DNA of 64,000 bases from Argentina anserina (GCF_933775445.1 NC_065872.1:14198001-14262000), one strand, 5' to 3'; numbered from the stretch's first letter, positions 1 through 12,820 are shown. The notes: generated from the letters alone by a model not told the origin. Numbers and translations: made by a program.

Positions 1-1885
1 TGCGTACTCTCATTGAAAGAAAGATCAAGCAACGTAAAGAAAAGAGAGAGGATCTTTCATGGTGTTGTTAGCAGATCACTCGCCCTCCGCCTCCTCCTGG
101 AGGTTAGCATTATCAACATCTTCCGAGCTCGGCACTATATCCTCCACCGGCTTCATCTCTTCCTCGGACTTAGCAGCCTCTTCCCCCTGCCTTTGGATTA
201 CAGTCCTCACAAAGGCTGCCAATGTCATCTCCATCTCCGCTGAGTCTTCCAACTCCAACTGCCTGCGTGAAAAGCCCTTCTTGTTGCGATATCCACGAGG
301 TCGACCAATCGTTGCCAGAGATTGACGTATACCTATCACCCATGTAGCCGTTGCAGTAAGCCCTACCTTGGTTGGTGATAGATTAGTTGGCCTAATCTTC
401 AATCCATGGCGGCCACGCTTCTCCGACAGACCACCCTCATCCTCACGGCACCGCTTGCTCCCCGAAACTGGACTCAATCTCCATGGTGATTGAATCTCAC
501 ACACCAAGATTGGACGTCTATCAGTTGGAGATTGATGACTTGGCTGGTCTCCATTTAGCATTGTCGGCGGAGCTAGGGTTTGAGAGCTTGAAGCCCTAAA
601 CTCCATCGCCAGCTCGGTATGAACCACTGGATCCATATGGGGTACTTCCATATCCTTTTCCTCAGTCTTTGCCACCAAGGGGTACTCCATACCACCATGG
701 TTGATCATCATGCAAGTACGGCAATGACCTAGCATCCTTTCATATCGAAAGATCACTGTGATAACATATCCTTCCTCCGGCGAGATGCGCAGACGCCGCT
801 CCACTCGCACAGGGTTATGCAGAGGGAGAGAAACCCTAACCCTAACCACCCCACTTTGGAAATTGTGGGTATCTATCTTCAATACAGGGCCAATAGTCTC
901 TCCCACCCTCTAAATCGCTATCGAGGTATGCAGGACCGTTGGCAAGTTCTGCACATCCACCCAAATCCACAACAAATCAAGCTGAACAACCATGATATTG
1001 AAGAGAATCAAGCGGAACAACCATGATAATCATTCAAGAGAATCATGGCACACTAGAAATCCCAAGGACCACCTTGTTTCACACAATTGACATCCTTCAT
1101 ATTGCGAAACGTAAATAGATATCGATGACCCCGGACTTGGATCTCCACCGGAGCACTCAAATGCCACATAGACTTTATGGCTCCTTTGAAGGAGTCGAAA
1201 GGTGCAGATCGCACCGTATTCAACTTTCTGACGAGATAAAACCGAGGAGCAACAAAACCCGCCTTTGGACACTTCATGTTGTCCCAATCGATTGGTTCAT
1301 CATTAGAAAGAGAGAGTTTGGCTGCAAGCAGTGCCGAGCAGCCATGGAAGAAACATAGGAAGAATTCTTCGTTGCCATGGAGAAATACGCGCCACACAAC
1401 CAAGAAAACCTAGAAAACAATACTCTAGCAGCCGAGGCTTTTAGAGAGAGAGCTACGAGAATATTGGTCGCGGTATTTCTAGCTTTCCCTAGCTCCTTTT
1501 AAGGAATATGTCTTCTTCTAACACGTGAAAGTTGTAATTGGTTTGAGAAGGAAATGACATCAGGTATTCAAGTTAACCTAGCCTGATTTACCTTACTGGA
1601 GTCCCTAACTCCCTACCATCGTATCATGTTCATTCATGCAAGCATGTTAATGGTGTTTGGTTGCTGAATTGAGTAGATTAACAAGGGATTAGTCTTATCA
1701 CAGCAAGTAATTGTTTGCTTCAAAAGTAAGATAAGTCTTCATACATCAAGGGTTTAGTCTCTACGACCCCTACTTTCCGGTAATGTCAGATCGTCTGAAT
1801 ATTTGTAGGGTTCAGAGTTGGGAAGGAGGCCCAGGAGAGAGAATAACGTACCGCTAATGCCAACAATTAATCTGATTTCAGAATG
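1..1885. repeat. DUF4283 cassette, copy 1 of 3
   Basis: This 1.9 kb unit is repeated almost base for base at 3565-5452 (offset 3564), and its right part again at 52396-53272. It holds the broken DUF4283 gene on the minus strand (76-1403) plus about 480 bp of 5' flank (1404-1885) in which no other gene is seen. The start of the unit lies at or beyond the window edge. Unlike copies 2 and 3, copy 1 has no L1 LTR at its right end and runs on into exon-like sequence at 1888. Confidence 0.9.
76..1403 (-). pseudogene. DUF4283/zinc-knuckle protein relic (LINE ORF1-like), copy 1
   Basis: Two minus-strand reading frames make up one broken gene. The upstream part (1053-1403) carries a DUF4283-type domain ending in the typical KQGGPWDF motif, followed at once by a stop codon. 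The downstream part (76-906) carries the second half, with an RYERMLGHC segment and a CRTC...H zinc knuckle whose last cysteine is replaced by tyrosine, then a low-complexity acidic tail. The 146 bp between them hold a short tandem duplication and stops. DUF4283 plus this zinc-knuckle type is found in ORF1 of plant LINEs and in stand-alone plant genes; no endonuclease or reverse transcriptase lies next to it here. Likely a non-functional nucleic-acid-binding protein. Confidence 0.7.
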
Positions 1886-1887
1886 AC

Positions 1888-2018
1888 AAAGAGTTAGGTG
1901 CTGATAATCAACATTTATGCTCCCTAGGTGGGTGAAAAACTGGCTTTGCACCAGACAAAGCTATGGAATTTGATTCAAGCAAGCGGAAGCGGCAATAGTA
2001 ACTTGCAAACAGACATAG
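1888..2018 (+). pseudogene. Exon-like relic, copy 1
   Basis: Read from about 1888, the frame gives GADNQHLCSLGG, a TGA stop, then KTGFAPDKAMEFDSSKRKRQ and a TAG. The homologous stretch at 28325 reads through the TGA position as tryptophan and ends at the same TAG. This pattern fits a duplicated C-terminal exon of an unidentified gene, with this copy disabled. The product is not recognised. Confidence 0.35.
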
Positions 2019-3109
2019 TACCTCAGCCATTTTCGCAAAAATTTTCGACCGGGATCAATTTACTTTTTTTTATGAGTATCCATTTCATAACTTCCTTTAT
2101 TTCATAACCTTACGGGTTGGATTCACTTACCGAATTTGAGTGTAAGCCGAATAAAGATACTTAAAAGTAAATCTCAGAAAGTCTTTTCCGCCGGACGACT
2201 CGTAGGAGGTGCGAAACCACCAGCCACCCCGACCTAATTCATCTCAGTTTGGTCCTACTTCTGGTTCATTTTGATGACGAGGTTGGAGGTTCGAATGAAA
2301 CGCACCTAGTTACAAGTTGGGGTGAGGTGTTTGTGGAAAGATGTCCTGCTGGAAATTGCAGGAGATATAAATACTGGCTGGACTGTGTTACAACTAGTCA
2401 TGTCATTTTCTCACAGTTCAATCATGAACCTCATTAACTAATGCCTGCGCACATTACACTTCCACTAACAAGATGAGGGATTTCAAATCAACCTGTTTGA
2501 TTCAACGGTAAATTTGCACTTGTTCATACAAATTGGAAAGATTGTTTTAGTTTGAATTTGTTTCTGATTCGGCTGGCATGGGTTCAAGGATATGTACAGA
2601 GCAGTTTTGAAGTACCAAAAATGGAATAGATTCAATAAACAGGAAATGATGTTGGTGGAATTAAGTTGCAGTCTCCCATTTTTGGTACTATCTAATCGCA
2701 CCACAGTCCTGATTGAAGGATCAAATTCACTTTCTCACTCTATCATCTGGTACACTTTGAAACTGAATGAGAGCTATAACAAAAGGAATCTGTTTTTTTA
2801 GGGGAATGAATTGACTTCATTTGGCGACAACTGAGACACCCCACACCCAAATTACTTGAAAGTAATTCAAGCACATGGTGAATACAAATGGAACCATATG
2901 CCGGCATGAGAAGCAGCGGCAACGGGGCTGGGTTTTTGGGAGTGGTCAAAGCTGTTAGCTCAGCCTTTCCTTTTTCGTCTCCGGGAAGAGATTGGAAGAG
3001 AAAGAGGAAAGGTGCGGCTAAGAGAGAAGGGAGGAGAGTTTAAAGATTAGGGTGTCAATGTGAAATTCCAATATTGCCCTTACGGAAGCTTTAATCCAAA
3101 TTTGAGGCT
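2019..3109. other. Non-coding relic sequence
   Basis: The part from about 2265 to 2440 is similar to 28450-28627. The roughly 245 bp before it are absent from that copy and look like an insertion, but no clear termini were found. A minus-strand ORF at 2743-2949 has codon-like composition but no recognisable domain. A purine-rich stretch lies at 2970-3050. No gene can be supported. Confidence 0.5.
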
Positions 3110-3331
3110 AAACTTTGGTTACTAATAACTTACATACGACAACTGTTTTAAACGTGCCATGTGCTATGAACTTGTATCGTTGAGCTCAACAATTTCCATG
3201 AAGAAAGTTTTCACAGATAACTTACGAATTAAAAGTCAACTTTTTGAGTCTCCACACTCATAACGACTGTCGATATGAGTAAATGATAAGGGTAAAACTG
3301 TGAGAAAGTGAACAAGGTTCGGGTTGTAACA
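3110..3331 (-). repeat. LTR 5'-end fragment, chromovirus family
   Basis: On the minus strand this begins TGTTACAACCCGAACC at 3331 and matches the conserved first 250 bp of the other LTRs in the window (the block with GAAAACTT..., GTTGTAGAGCT and ATACGA motifs). The rest of the LTR is missing. The 3332-3564 stretch that follows shows nothing recognisable beyond an A-run near 3463. Confidence 0.6.
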
Positions 3332-3564
3332 ACAACGTCATGCACGGCTACAAGGACTAAATACAAGAGGTGACATGACACCTTTCATATAAGCTAAAAC
3401 CTAAGCAAGCTAATGAAACTATGTAAAACGCGCTTATTATACAACCAAAGTTTGAAAAAGTAAAAAAAAAAAAAAAAGCGGAAAAACACTAAAACAAAGC
3501 TAAAGCACGTAACTCTCTCTCGAAACGTAACATCAATCTAACAAATTGAGCCAAGGGCATCAAT

Positions 3565-5452
3565 TGCGTACTCTCATTGAAAGAAAGATTAAGCAACGTA
3601 AAGTAAAGAGAGAGGATCTTTCATGGTGTTGTTAGGAGATCACTCGCCCTCCGCCTCCTCCTGGAGGTTAGCATTATCAACATCTTCCGAGCTCGGCACT
3701 ATCCTCCACCGGCTTCATCTCTTCCACGGACTTAGCAGCCTCTTCCCCCCTCCATTTGGAATACAGTCCTCACAAAGGCTGCCAATGTCATCTCCATCTC
3801 CGCTGAGTCTTCCAACTCCAACTGCCTGCGTGCAAAGCCCTTCTTGTTGCGATGTCCACGAGGTCGACCAATCGTTGCCAGAGATTGACGTATACCTATC
3901 ACCCATGTAGCCGTTGCAGTAAGCCCTAGCTTCACTGGTGTTAGATTAGTCGGCCTAATCTTCAATCCATGGCGGCCACGCTTCTCCGACAGACCACCCT
4001 CATCCTCACAGCACCGCTTGCTCCCCGAAACTGGACTCAATCTCCATGGTGATTGAATCTCACACACCAAGATTGGACGTCTAGCTGTTGGAGATTGATG
4101 ACTTGGCTGGTCTCCATTTAGCATTGTCGGCGGAGCTAGGGTTTGAGAGCTTGAAGCCCTAAACTCCATTGCCAGCTCGGTATGAACCACTAGATCCATA
4201 TGGGGTACTTCCATATCCTTTTCCTCAGTCTTTGCCACCAAGGGGTACTCCATACCACCATGGTCGATCATCATGCAAGTACGGCAATGACCTAGCATCC
4301 TTTCATATCGAAAGATCACTGTGATAACATATCCTTCCTCCGGCGAGATGCGCAGACGCCGCTCCACTCGCACAGGGTTATGTAGAGGGAGAGAAATCCT
4401 AACCCTAACCACCCCACTATGGAAATTGTGGGTATCTATCTTCAACACAGGGCCAACAGTCTCTCCCACCCTCTAAATCGCTGTCGAGGTATGCAGGACC
4501 GTTGGCAAGTTCTGCACATCCACCCAAATCCACAAAAAATCAAGCGGAACAACCATGATATTGAAGAGAATCAAGCGGAACAACCATGATAATCATTCAA
4601 GAGAATCATGGCACACTAGAAATCCCAAGGACCACCTTGTTTCACACAATTAACATCCTTCATATTGCGAAACGTAAATAGATATCGATGACCCCGGACT
4701 TGGATCTCCACCGGAGCACTCAAATGCCACATAGACTTTATGGCTCCTTTGAAGGAGTCGAAAGGTGCAGATCGCACCGTATTCAACTTTCCGACGAGAT
4801 AAAACCGAGGAGCAACAAAACCCGACTTTGGACACTTCATGTTGCCCCAATCGATTGGTTCATCATTAGAAAGAGAGATTTGGCTGCAAGCTCCGCCGAG
4901 CAGCCATGGAAGAAACATAGGAAGAATTCTTCGTTGCCATGGAGAAATACGCGCCATACAACCAAGAAAACCTAGAAAACCCTACTCTAGCAGCCGAGGC
5001 TTTTAGAGAGAGAGCTACGAAAATATTGGTCGCAGTATTCCTAGCTTTCGCTAGCTCCTTTTAAGGAATATGTCTTCTTCTAACACGTGAAAGTTGTAAT
5101 TGGTTTGAGAAGGAAATGACATCAGGTATTCAAGTTAACCTAGCCTGATTTACCTTACTGGAGTCCCTAACTCCCTACCATCGTATCATGTTCATTCATG
5201 CAAGCATGTTAATGGTGTTTGGTTGCTGAATTGAATAGATTAACAAGGGATTAGTCTTATCACAGCAACTAATTGTTTGCTTCAAAAGTAAGATAAGTCT
5301 TCATACATCAAGGGTTTAGTCTCTACGATCGCTACTTTCCGGTAATGTCAGATCGTCTGAATATTTGTAGGGTTCGGAGTTGGGAAGGAGGCCCAGGAGA
5401 GAGAATAATGTACCGCTAATGCCAACTTTAATATGCTTTCAGAATGACAAAG
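3565..5452. repeat. DUF4283 cassette, copy 2 of 3
   Basis: Direct repeat of 1-1885 with scattered substitutions and small indels. Its right end (5452) meets the L1 LTR at exactly the same base as in copy 3 (53276), so copies 2 and 3 share a common L1-containing ancestor. Confidence 0.9.
3732..4957 (-). pseudogene. DUF4283/zinc-knuckle protein relic, copy 2
   Basis: Same architecture as 76-1403: the DUF4283 half at 4616-4957 stops after GGPWDF, and the zinc-knuckle half lies at 3732-4469. The knuckle again lacks its last cysteine. A frameshift near 3750 shortens the C-terminal tail relative to copy 1. Both copies 1 and 2 share the stop after GGPWDF, so the gene was already broken before this duplication. 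Confidence 0.7.
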
Positions 5453-7021
5453 AAGTTGTAATAACCCGAATTTTCAATACGATTTTCTTTAATTTATCAG
5501 AAATTAAGGGAATGGTAATTTGATTAAATTCACATTTTACGCCTATTATTTTGTCGTTGTTTGAAGTAGAAATTGCTTTCGAGAGCTAAAGGTGTGTTAT
5601 TTAATTAAGTTCATTTAACCCAGGAGTTGACTTTTAATCCATCACTCTTTTTAGGAAACTTTCTTCATGAAAGTCGTAGAGTTCATCAATACGAATTCAT
5701 AGACGCACATGACGCTTTAATCAGATGTCGTATGTGGAATTTGTTAGCAACAGAAGTTTGGTTTCCGATTTTAGAAAGAGTGTAAAAGGATGGAGAGGAG
5801 AGCAAATTAGAAATCAGAAAATTAGTTTTTCCCAACATCAGCTCAGGTACTGTTCACCCGAGTTCAGGTACTATTCACCCGACCAAAAAATCTTCTCCGG
5901 CTGATTTCTCCACCGTCCGACGTCGCCTCGTGTAGTACCACCTATCAAACTGACGGGTTCAACAATCTCCATATTTTGAGCTACACCTTGCATTCTGGCG
6001 CTGCCTCTTCCGGCCACCATAGCTCGAGATTCTTGTAGGGTTTTGTTGTCTCAATGCCAGCAACATTCTCATAAAAGGAATCGAGCCAAATCAAAGTGTA
6101 AGTACCCGAATCAATAATTTCAATTTCTTTGGTATGTGAATAGTTCTGATTTTATGTTCTTCATCGATTGGGTTGTTTAGGCGTCGATTTAGACTTTGGT
6201 GTCAACTAGAAAGTTGATAGAAATGTTGTTTAGGTTGTAGTGGTGAAATTTGGTGACCATTGGTGGTCACCGAAATTAGTGGCGGTGCCACCACTGTCGG
6301 CGGCATGTGGTGGTGTGTTGGGGCATATTCTGGAGTAATGGTTTACTCTATTGTGATGTACTCGTCGATACGAGTGTTTAGATAGGTTATTTTCTTATGT
6401 TAAATGAATTCGTTGATTGTTATTTGTTGTTGGAAGTTGGATTCTTATTGTGTTTTGTGTTGTTGTTGAGAGATTGGAGGAAGTGGTGGCCGGTAGTAGT
6501 TGCCAGTGTGTTTGGCAGTGAGTTTGATGATTTTTTTTCGTTAAGTTTGAGTGAGAGGCCGAGAGGTTGGCTTTTGGTGTGGGTGTTGAGCTTTTTGGTA
6601 ACCCAAGTAAGCTTGAAAATGGTTGAGTGGTTTCTTTTAGTTTTTGACTGACACAAATTCTTGTAAGATGAAGTTTATTAGTCAAAATACTATGGTTTAG
6701 TTTTGGTCACTAAGTGATGTTTATGTCGCATAGGTTTGTCGAAACAAATGAGTGATCTCACTTAAAGATTGCAAAAGTGGCAAAGCGGATTTAAGGTGAG
6801 TAAACCTCACGTCTATGCTAGTTACCCTTAGCGGTAACTATACACATTTCGTTGAATTGCTTGCTTTTAATTTATAAGGAGATTGTGTATATATTCGGTG
6901 ATATATATGTGGTTATCTAATTGGTAAAAGGATAAACATATATATATATTATTGCTTATGTTCATTTAATGTATTTGAGATATTTTGTGCGCATTTCGTT
7001 GATTTATATTGATTGTGTAGG

Positions 7022-7245
7022 ATGAGACCGAGAGGGAATAAAATGTACCACTTGGTAAATTGGATGTTTGTGGATGGAATAACTGTATAGTTGAAGTGTC
7101 TGTTTGTGTTGTTTGACCAAATGGAATAAAATGTACCTTCTGATAATGTTGCGGTGCGTTTGTGAGTTTATTGATTTCTTGAGTTGTGTTGGTGGAGGAA
7201 GGGATCGGGAGGGTAAGAGAGGTACCTCCCGGTAAAATGTAATTT
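7022..7245 (+). repeat. Hairpin array A in L1 LTR (3 units)
   Basis: Three spaced units of the form ACCGAGAGG-AATAAAATGTACC-CYTGG recur. The third has a perfect GGGAGG...CCTCCC stem. The L1 copy at 53277-55956 carries the same three units; its second unit pairs CCGGAA with TTCCGG where this copy pairs poorly. Confidence 0.6.
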
Positions 7246-7565
7246 GTTTGTGGGTGTGTTGATTTGTTTGTGGTTGTATGATTTTGTGGTGTGGTCTTAG
7301 TGGCATGTTGTGATGTTATTATGTTTACTGTTTTTCATTGGTTGTGTTAACGTAGTCCTTGGACCATTAACCAATATAATCGTTTTAAAATATGTTTTGT
7401 TTTAAAAATATGAACTTGTCGACTACGGTTCATAGGTATGTAAATGAAATTTTATAAAATGGTTTTAATAGGTTTATGGACAAGGACTATGTTAAATGTT
7501 GAGTATCATTGTGTTGATGTTGTGGGTTGTAGTATTGGTTTTTCATTTCTTTGTTCTTATTGTAT

Positions 7566-7797
7566 GTTTAGTGATTTCTTAAACTACATTAATATGCAGG
7601 AATCACTAATTATTCATTTATGTTTGTCTTATATGTGTTTAGTGATTTCTTGAATTATGTTTTTATGCAGGAATCACTAATCAAAATATTGTGTTTTTTT
7701 TAGGTCTAATCTCCTAAACTAAATCTTATGTAGGGATTATACTTTCTATATTTATTTGAGTGATATCTTGAACTATGCTTTCATGCAAAATTCACTA
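7566..7797 (+). repeat. Hairpin array B in L1 LTR (4 units)
   Basis: Four units of about 38 bp, each starting AGTGATTTCTTGAA and ending GCAGGAATCACT, so each folds on itself. The third unit has diverged on both sides (TAATCTCCTA with TAGGGATTA) and can still pair. Confidence 0.65.
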
Positions 7798-7939
7798 TTT
7801 GTTTCTTGGATTTCTTTCTTGTGTGAGTGGGTGTTGTAGTGTGGTTTATGTTCGTGGTCAGTGTGTGTGGTATGTGAGTTAGATGTATGACTTGATGAGG
7901 ACGTTGGTTTGGCAACCAACGTTGTAGTTGTAGGTTAAA

Positions 7940-8077
7940 GTCTCTCATACGTGGCGAAGGAGACCTATGTTGTGTGATGATTTCAGTCTCTCCTATGTGG
8001 GGTATGAGCGTTGATCCCTCCTATGTAGCGAAGGGGATCATTAGGCACTTAATCCCTCCTATGTGGCGAAGGGGATC
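7940..8077 (+). repeat. Hairpin array C in L1 LTR
   Basis: Consecutive units of about 27 bp: GTCTC...GAGAC at 7940-7964, GATCCCT...AGGGGATC at 8013-8039 and a near copy at 8051-8077, all sharing the loop-side text TATGTGGCGAAGG. A related unit at about 7984 has lost one arm. Confidence 0.65.
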
Positions 8078-8739
8078 ATTAGGCCTAAGTATGTTGAGGG
8101 TAATGACATTGTGCATTACCTTTTACTTTCCTTAGCTTGTTGAGGGTGTTGATGTTATTGTGGTTAGTGTTGTGGTTGTTGATGGAGTCTGAGTGATTAG
8201 TGTTTTTGTGTTGTGGAGTTTGAGTGTAGTGAGATATTGATGTTGTACGTGTTATTGTCGTGGTGATAATGTGATGATGTTGTTTGTCTATGAACTAAAT
8301 GTTGTTGTGAATTAATGGTGTTGTTTACATAGTGCTGAATAAGTTCTGATGTCGTTGAGTATATATATTGGTTTACTCATACCAACTGTGAAACTGATCG
8401 GGTTGTGTTTATAATCCCGGTGTACCAATCAATGGTGCAGTGGGTAGTGTTGCAGGTACTTCTTAGTAACTGTGACAAAACGGGTGGGCAACATGACAAC
8501 TGAGAGCTGTTTTTGATCCAAGTTTTCCTTTTAGTCAGGTTTTGTGAGATTTGTCAAACTGTACTTTTTACTTTCTTGTAAACAGTGAGTTTGGATTTGA
8601 GTTGTAATCGAGTTGGTTGTTTAAACTCGATGTTAGATATTCAGCTATTGTAATGTAATTTCAATTATATTAAAGTTATTTTAGAGTGTTAGCATCCTAA
8701 ATTTTAAAATGTTATGGTTCAGAATTTAGGGTCGCTACA

Positions 8740-8907
8740 GATGTTTCCACAAGAATATGCATGTAAGTAATGTAATGTATATGCTAATATGCATATGCCC
8801 CCAAACTTGAAAAAAAAAACACATTTCTTTAAATGTCTACTTCAAAATGTTAAAGAAAACAGTAATCCAATGAAATTTATATAACTAATTGGGGTTATGA
8901 CATTACA
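8740..8907 (-). repeat. 3' LTR remnant of element B
   Basis: On the minus strand this starts TGTAATGTCATAACCCC at 8907, directly preceded by a polypurine tract (CTTTAAGGGGGG, 8908-8919). Only about 170 bp of the LTR 5' end are left before the L1 boundary. Confidence 0.6.
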
Positions 8908-11783
8908 CCCCCCTTAAAGAAATTTCGTCTCGAAATTTCGTCTCGAAATTTAAGCGCACTAATCAGCCACTAATTCTTAACTTCTTCCTAAAATTTTGAT
9001 TCACCTTCCCCAACAATTTTTCTCTTTATGATACCTCCACGAGGCAATCACAGCTCACTTTTTTTCAATCATGGTGTTATACAACTTCATCGTGTCTGAA
9101 ATAAAATTTAACCATGAGCATAATAACACCCCTCATGGAGAACCACAACTCAAAATAAGATGTTCCGCAGAAGAAGACCCTTAAGAAATAAAGGGAGTCT
9201 AAAAATGAACTTCACTATTCAACCAAATTCCAACAGGTCATAACCGCATTTACTTATATAACACACATTGAGTGCAAGGATGTACAACCTTAGCATAGGC
9301 ACATAACATACAATAAGTATTTGACCCTGCTAGATGATGAAGTTGGTATACTAAATTTACAACTTTGCTTTCGTATAGTCCAGCGTATCCTCGATGTCAA
9401 CTTCTCTTCCTGCCCACTCTCACCACCCCACTATAGGTGAGCTCTTCAACTAAATGGTCACACGGCGCCACTCTAATAGTCTTCTCTTAAGGGCAAGATA
9501 AGTTTAAAGGAACATATTGCACAGTAGGGTATTTAGGAGAGAAGCTAGGCATCATTGTCTTGAATGTCACCAACTTTCGAAAAAGTTCAACGAATCTTAC
9601 AGGTGACTTCTCTTATTTGACAGATCTCATTATGCTATTGAATAATGAGGTTTCGAGATTAAGTGGTCTCCCACATCAACATTACATAAACTCTATTTAC
9701 ACTATGTCGCTTTCAAGTCTTAGAAACCGACCTTTCCAAGTCTCTCTGACCATTATAGTATTCAACTACTCCATACCTCCAACTTCTTCCAAACAGACTA
9801 TCTGTCACATGTTCTAGCATTAATAGTCACATGTGTGCCACCCAAGTTAGCATGCTTGTAATGGAACCCGACCATCGATAGATGATCCTCCCGAAATCTA
9901 ATGATGTTCTCCGCATCGAGACGTCAAAATACCCCTTTGTGTAATTCACCAATCCCTTGCGATTAACAAGCTATGATTAACACATCATGAGTTAGCCCCT
10001 ACCACTAAGCATGGTCAAAAACTCTCGAAATCTAACATGAGTCAAATCAATGATTAACACATGCCTACTACTTACGTCACACACAGTGGTTTTCAAATAA
10101 ACGTGCTTTATCACGACAATACCTTCATGACTTCACCACAATGCATCGCTAGAATCACAAACCTACCATTCCTTCCGATCAATAAAACAATCTCCTTTCA
10201 TGATCCTCTCATTATAAATCCCAAAAGTTATCGTGCATGATGCTCACACAAACACCTTATTCGTAAAGCCAACACGATAAGAATCCTAACTCAACGAGTC
10301 TACGACCATAGCATAACACCACCTTTGACTAAGAATTACTCTCGAACAGTTCACCAGAGAATTGACTAACACAGACAAGACAATACAGAACCTCTACCAC
10401 CACCACAAGAGAGATGCATCACGCACCCTACTACCCTCACCAATTCTTATAGTTGGAAATCAATTACAACTACATGCTTCTATGAGTGGTATGCCATCAT
10501 TTGCAGGACAAACAAAGAAGGTATTTATCTCCCGATAGCGGAACATGAAAATTAGGTGGACTTTCCAGCACAATTTCTAACACGACCACAATTGAGACAT
10601 ACCCTACTCCCCTGCTTCATGCATGCCTAAAAGGCATGACAAATGGCCACACACAAACACCCTAGTGGCACCATCTAACGTATTGGTTTCCCCACAGTTG
10701 TAGTACTAATAAGTTCAGTAACCACTTCTACAGAAATATGATGTTGGGTCCACCATCTCTTCCAGACTCACTCAGAATTATCGATGCACTACCACTCTAA
10801 GCAATTGTTTCTTTACTTTCATGAAAATCCCCTAATGGCCACTAATTATTTTGAGAATCCAAATGCTCCTGCTCAATTGCCAAAACATTTGGCCAAAATA
10901 ACTGTTCTGCAAGCAGCAATAAAGGATCACTTCCTTATTGTAAAATTTAGCCATTTGTTGAACTCTTGAGTTAACATCTCCTTATCCACAATAAACAACC
11001 TGATGTATGGAGAGAACTAAGTTTCCAAGTCTCCAACACTAAACACCATTTGTACTCGAAAGAAGAATTCGTTCCTCAACTGCTCCTTTACCCCAGCTAG
11101 AAGGTGCTTGTCACGAAAATTCATTAAAACCCCACTAAGCTAAGGTCATCTCATTCCTTACCTTCAATAGAATTACTTTACTACCACTGCGTCTCATTTG
11201 GATCAATGACATAACTATGTTTCAAATTCTCAACACCAAACAAATGATTAATTTCACGACACAGTAGCGTTCTCAATTAAATGCTTATCTAGCAAATAAT
11301 TAAATCATAATGCCATAAATGAAATTTCCCCAACAGCTTAGATTTCTTGATCAACCAAGAAGAATGAGTAACATCAATTGTCTATGGCCCAACCAAGACA
11401 ATTTGAAACACAACATCGACCTAATTTGAATATCAACTCAAGAATTGCATCACCTAATTAAGGATGTATCACACACCCTACCCCTCCATTACCAATAATG
11501 TTTGACATGCTTGTCATGAAAATTTTCGTTAAATCACTTCCAACCTATGGTCTTCACATCCCTTACCTTAAAAACAATACTTCAACCTCATTGGGCCTCA
11601 ATTTGGATTAGTTGCATAACTAAAATCCAATCCTCAGCATTGAAACACTGAATATTCCTCAATGCAGGATCAACACTCTCCATCAAGACTTCTTGATAGG
11701 TCTCTAACCTGATGGAAATCTATCTACTCAAACTAGTTAGCATTCATGTAACTTCTTCACCCTGAGTTGATGGTAACTGGATC

Positions 11784-12011
11784 TCATGTCAATCTTAGAG
11801 AATACTGTAGCCCCTCTAAGCTGATCGAACAAGTCATCAATCCTAGGAAAATGATACATATTCTTGATGTCACCTTATTCAATTCCCTATAGTCCACACA
11901 CAACCGCATGAAACCATTTTTCTTTTTCACAAATAACACCGGTGCACCCCAAGGTGAGACAATAGGTCTAATGAACACTTGGTCCAATAGGCCATCTATT
12001 TGCACTTTCAA
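11784..12011 (-). pseudogene. Reverse transcriptase fragment (element B)
   Basis: The frame carries the segment [14 protein letters not shown] and [12 protein letters not shown], the finger/palm start of Ty3/gypsy reverse transcriptase, after an LLDQVFIRP linker typical of chromoviruses. The reading frame then degenerates, and no YVDD active-site motif was found downstream. Non-functional. Confidence 0.75.
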
Positions 12012-12325
12012 TTCTTTAAGCTCGTTCTACCCCATCCCATAAGGCGCCTTCGACACAGGTAATATACCAGGTACAACATCAATAAAGAAATCGACAACTC
12101 TCCGAGGAGGTAAATTCGATATCTCCTGAAACACCTCACTATACTTGGATACCACAACAATGTCTGTGATAGCTACTTCCTAATCCACAAACTCCACATG
12201 TGCCAAGACTCCCGCTCTCACGGCATTATCCGACTTGAGGCAACGATAACGAAAAATTCGCTCCCCGGGACTATGGAAAACACTACCATGTCCAAGCAAT
12301 TGATCAAAGCATGATGTGACATCAA

Positions 12326-12580
12326 CTAATAAATTCTTAAGATCACATCAGATGTGTGGTCCGGAATCACTATCAAGGAAGCATGGAATTCTCTACCCCT
12401 AATCACAATAGGACAAGCCTTGCAGATTGTCTCAAGCTCAAGAGACACTCCAAAAGGTGAAGTAACACATAAAGAGCTTCTAAGAGATGTAGGAATCAAC
12501 CCTAACACGTATACTACCAAACTAGCAATACAAGAGCGTGATGCTCCCGTATCAAACAGTACTCTAGCAAGGTAGTCCAA
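12326..12580 (-). pseudogene. Retroviral-type aspartic protease fragment (element B)
   Basis: The frame has the catalytic FDTGASRS motif, the conserved SPFGVSLELE segment and a flap/C-terminal region ending near VILRIY, where the other elements read VILGIDWL. The same domain occurs at 35460-35882 (element D) and 50111-50677 (element C). Upstream Gag is missing, so this is a relic. Confidence 0.75.
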
Positions 12581-12808
12581 AATAGATAAGATACCTTCTA
12601 CTCCTGTGTTCCGCTATTAACCAAGATATTTAGAAGGAAGATGAATCACCGAAGTATCATCACAACACTTCTATTTAGAGGACCAAACCTTCAGGTCTGG
12701 CTCCGTATTCAGTGACATATCAATACCGAAGAGCATGTGATGGGGGTCCGTTGCAGTCAGGAAATCGCTCCTGGATGATATTGATAGATTGCCAAATACA
12801 CAACCTAC

Positions 12809-12820
12809 GCTCTGATACCA
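12809..12820 (-). other. Primer-binding site, initiator tRNA-Met type (element B)
   Basis: On the minus strand the site reads TGGTATCAGAGC, two bases inside the LTR end at 12823. This 12-mer is the usual complement of the 3' end of plant initiator tRNA-Met. Confidence 0.85.

Larger units (their letters stand above)
5457..8739 (+). repeat. L1 LTR (solo-like), long hairpin-rich family
   Basis: Begins TGTAATAACCCGAATT and ends GGGTCGCTACA, so it has TG...CA LTR termini and the same conserved signposts as the other LTRs in the window: a TATA-like TGTAAAAG 324 bp from the start, AAGGTGAGT at 6793, and an ATCGGG...CCCGGT hairpin at 8397-8421. No primer-binding site or coding region follows. The flanking pentamers are GAAGT (5452-5456) and GATGT (8740-8744), one mismatch, but the right flank does not continue the DUF4283 cassette, so a clean solo insertion is not proven. 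A 2.7 kb relative lies at 53277-55956. Confidence 0.7.

Noticed and set aside
833..850. Telomere-like AACCCTAACCCTAACC
   Set aside because: Only two units, inside the DUF4283 frame (and again at about 4398); not a telomeric array.
2743..2949. 68-codon minus-strand ORF
   Set aside because: Looks codon-like at its start but has no domain, no second copy and no supporting signals.
5452..8744. Clean solo-LTR insertion of L1 with GAAGT/GATGT duplication
   Set aside because: One mismatch, and the right flank does not continue the cassette, so a later rearrangement or different boundary is more likely.
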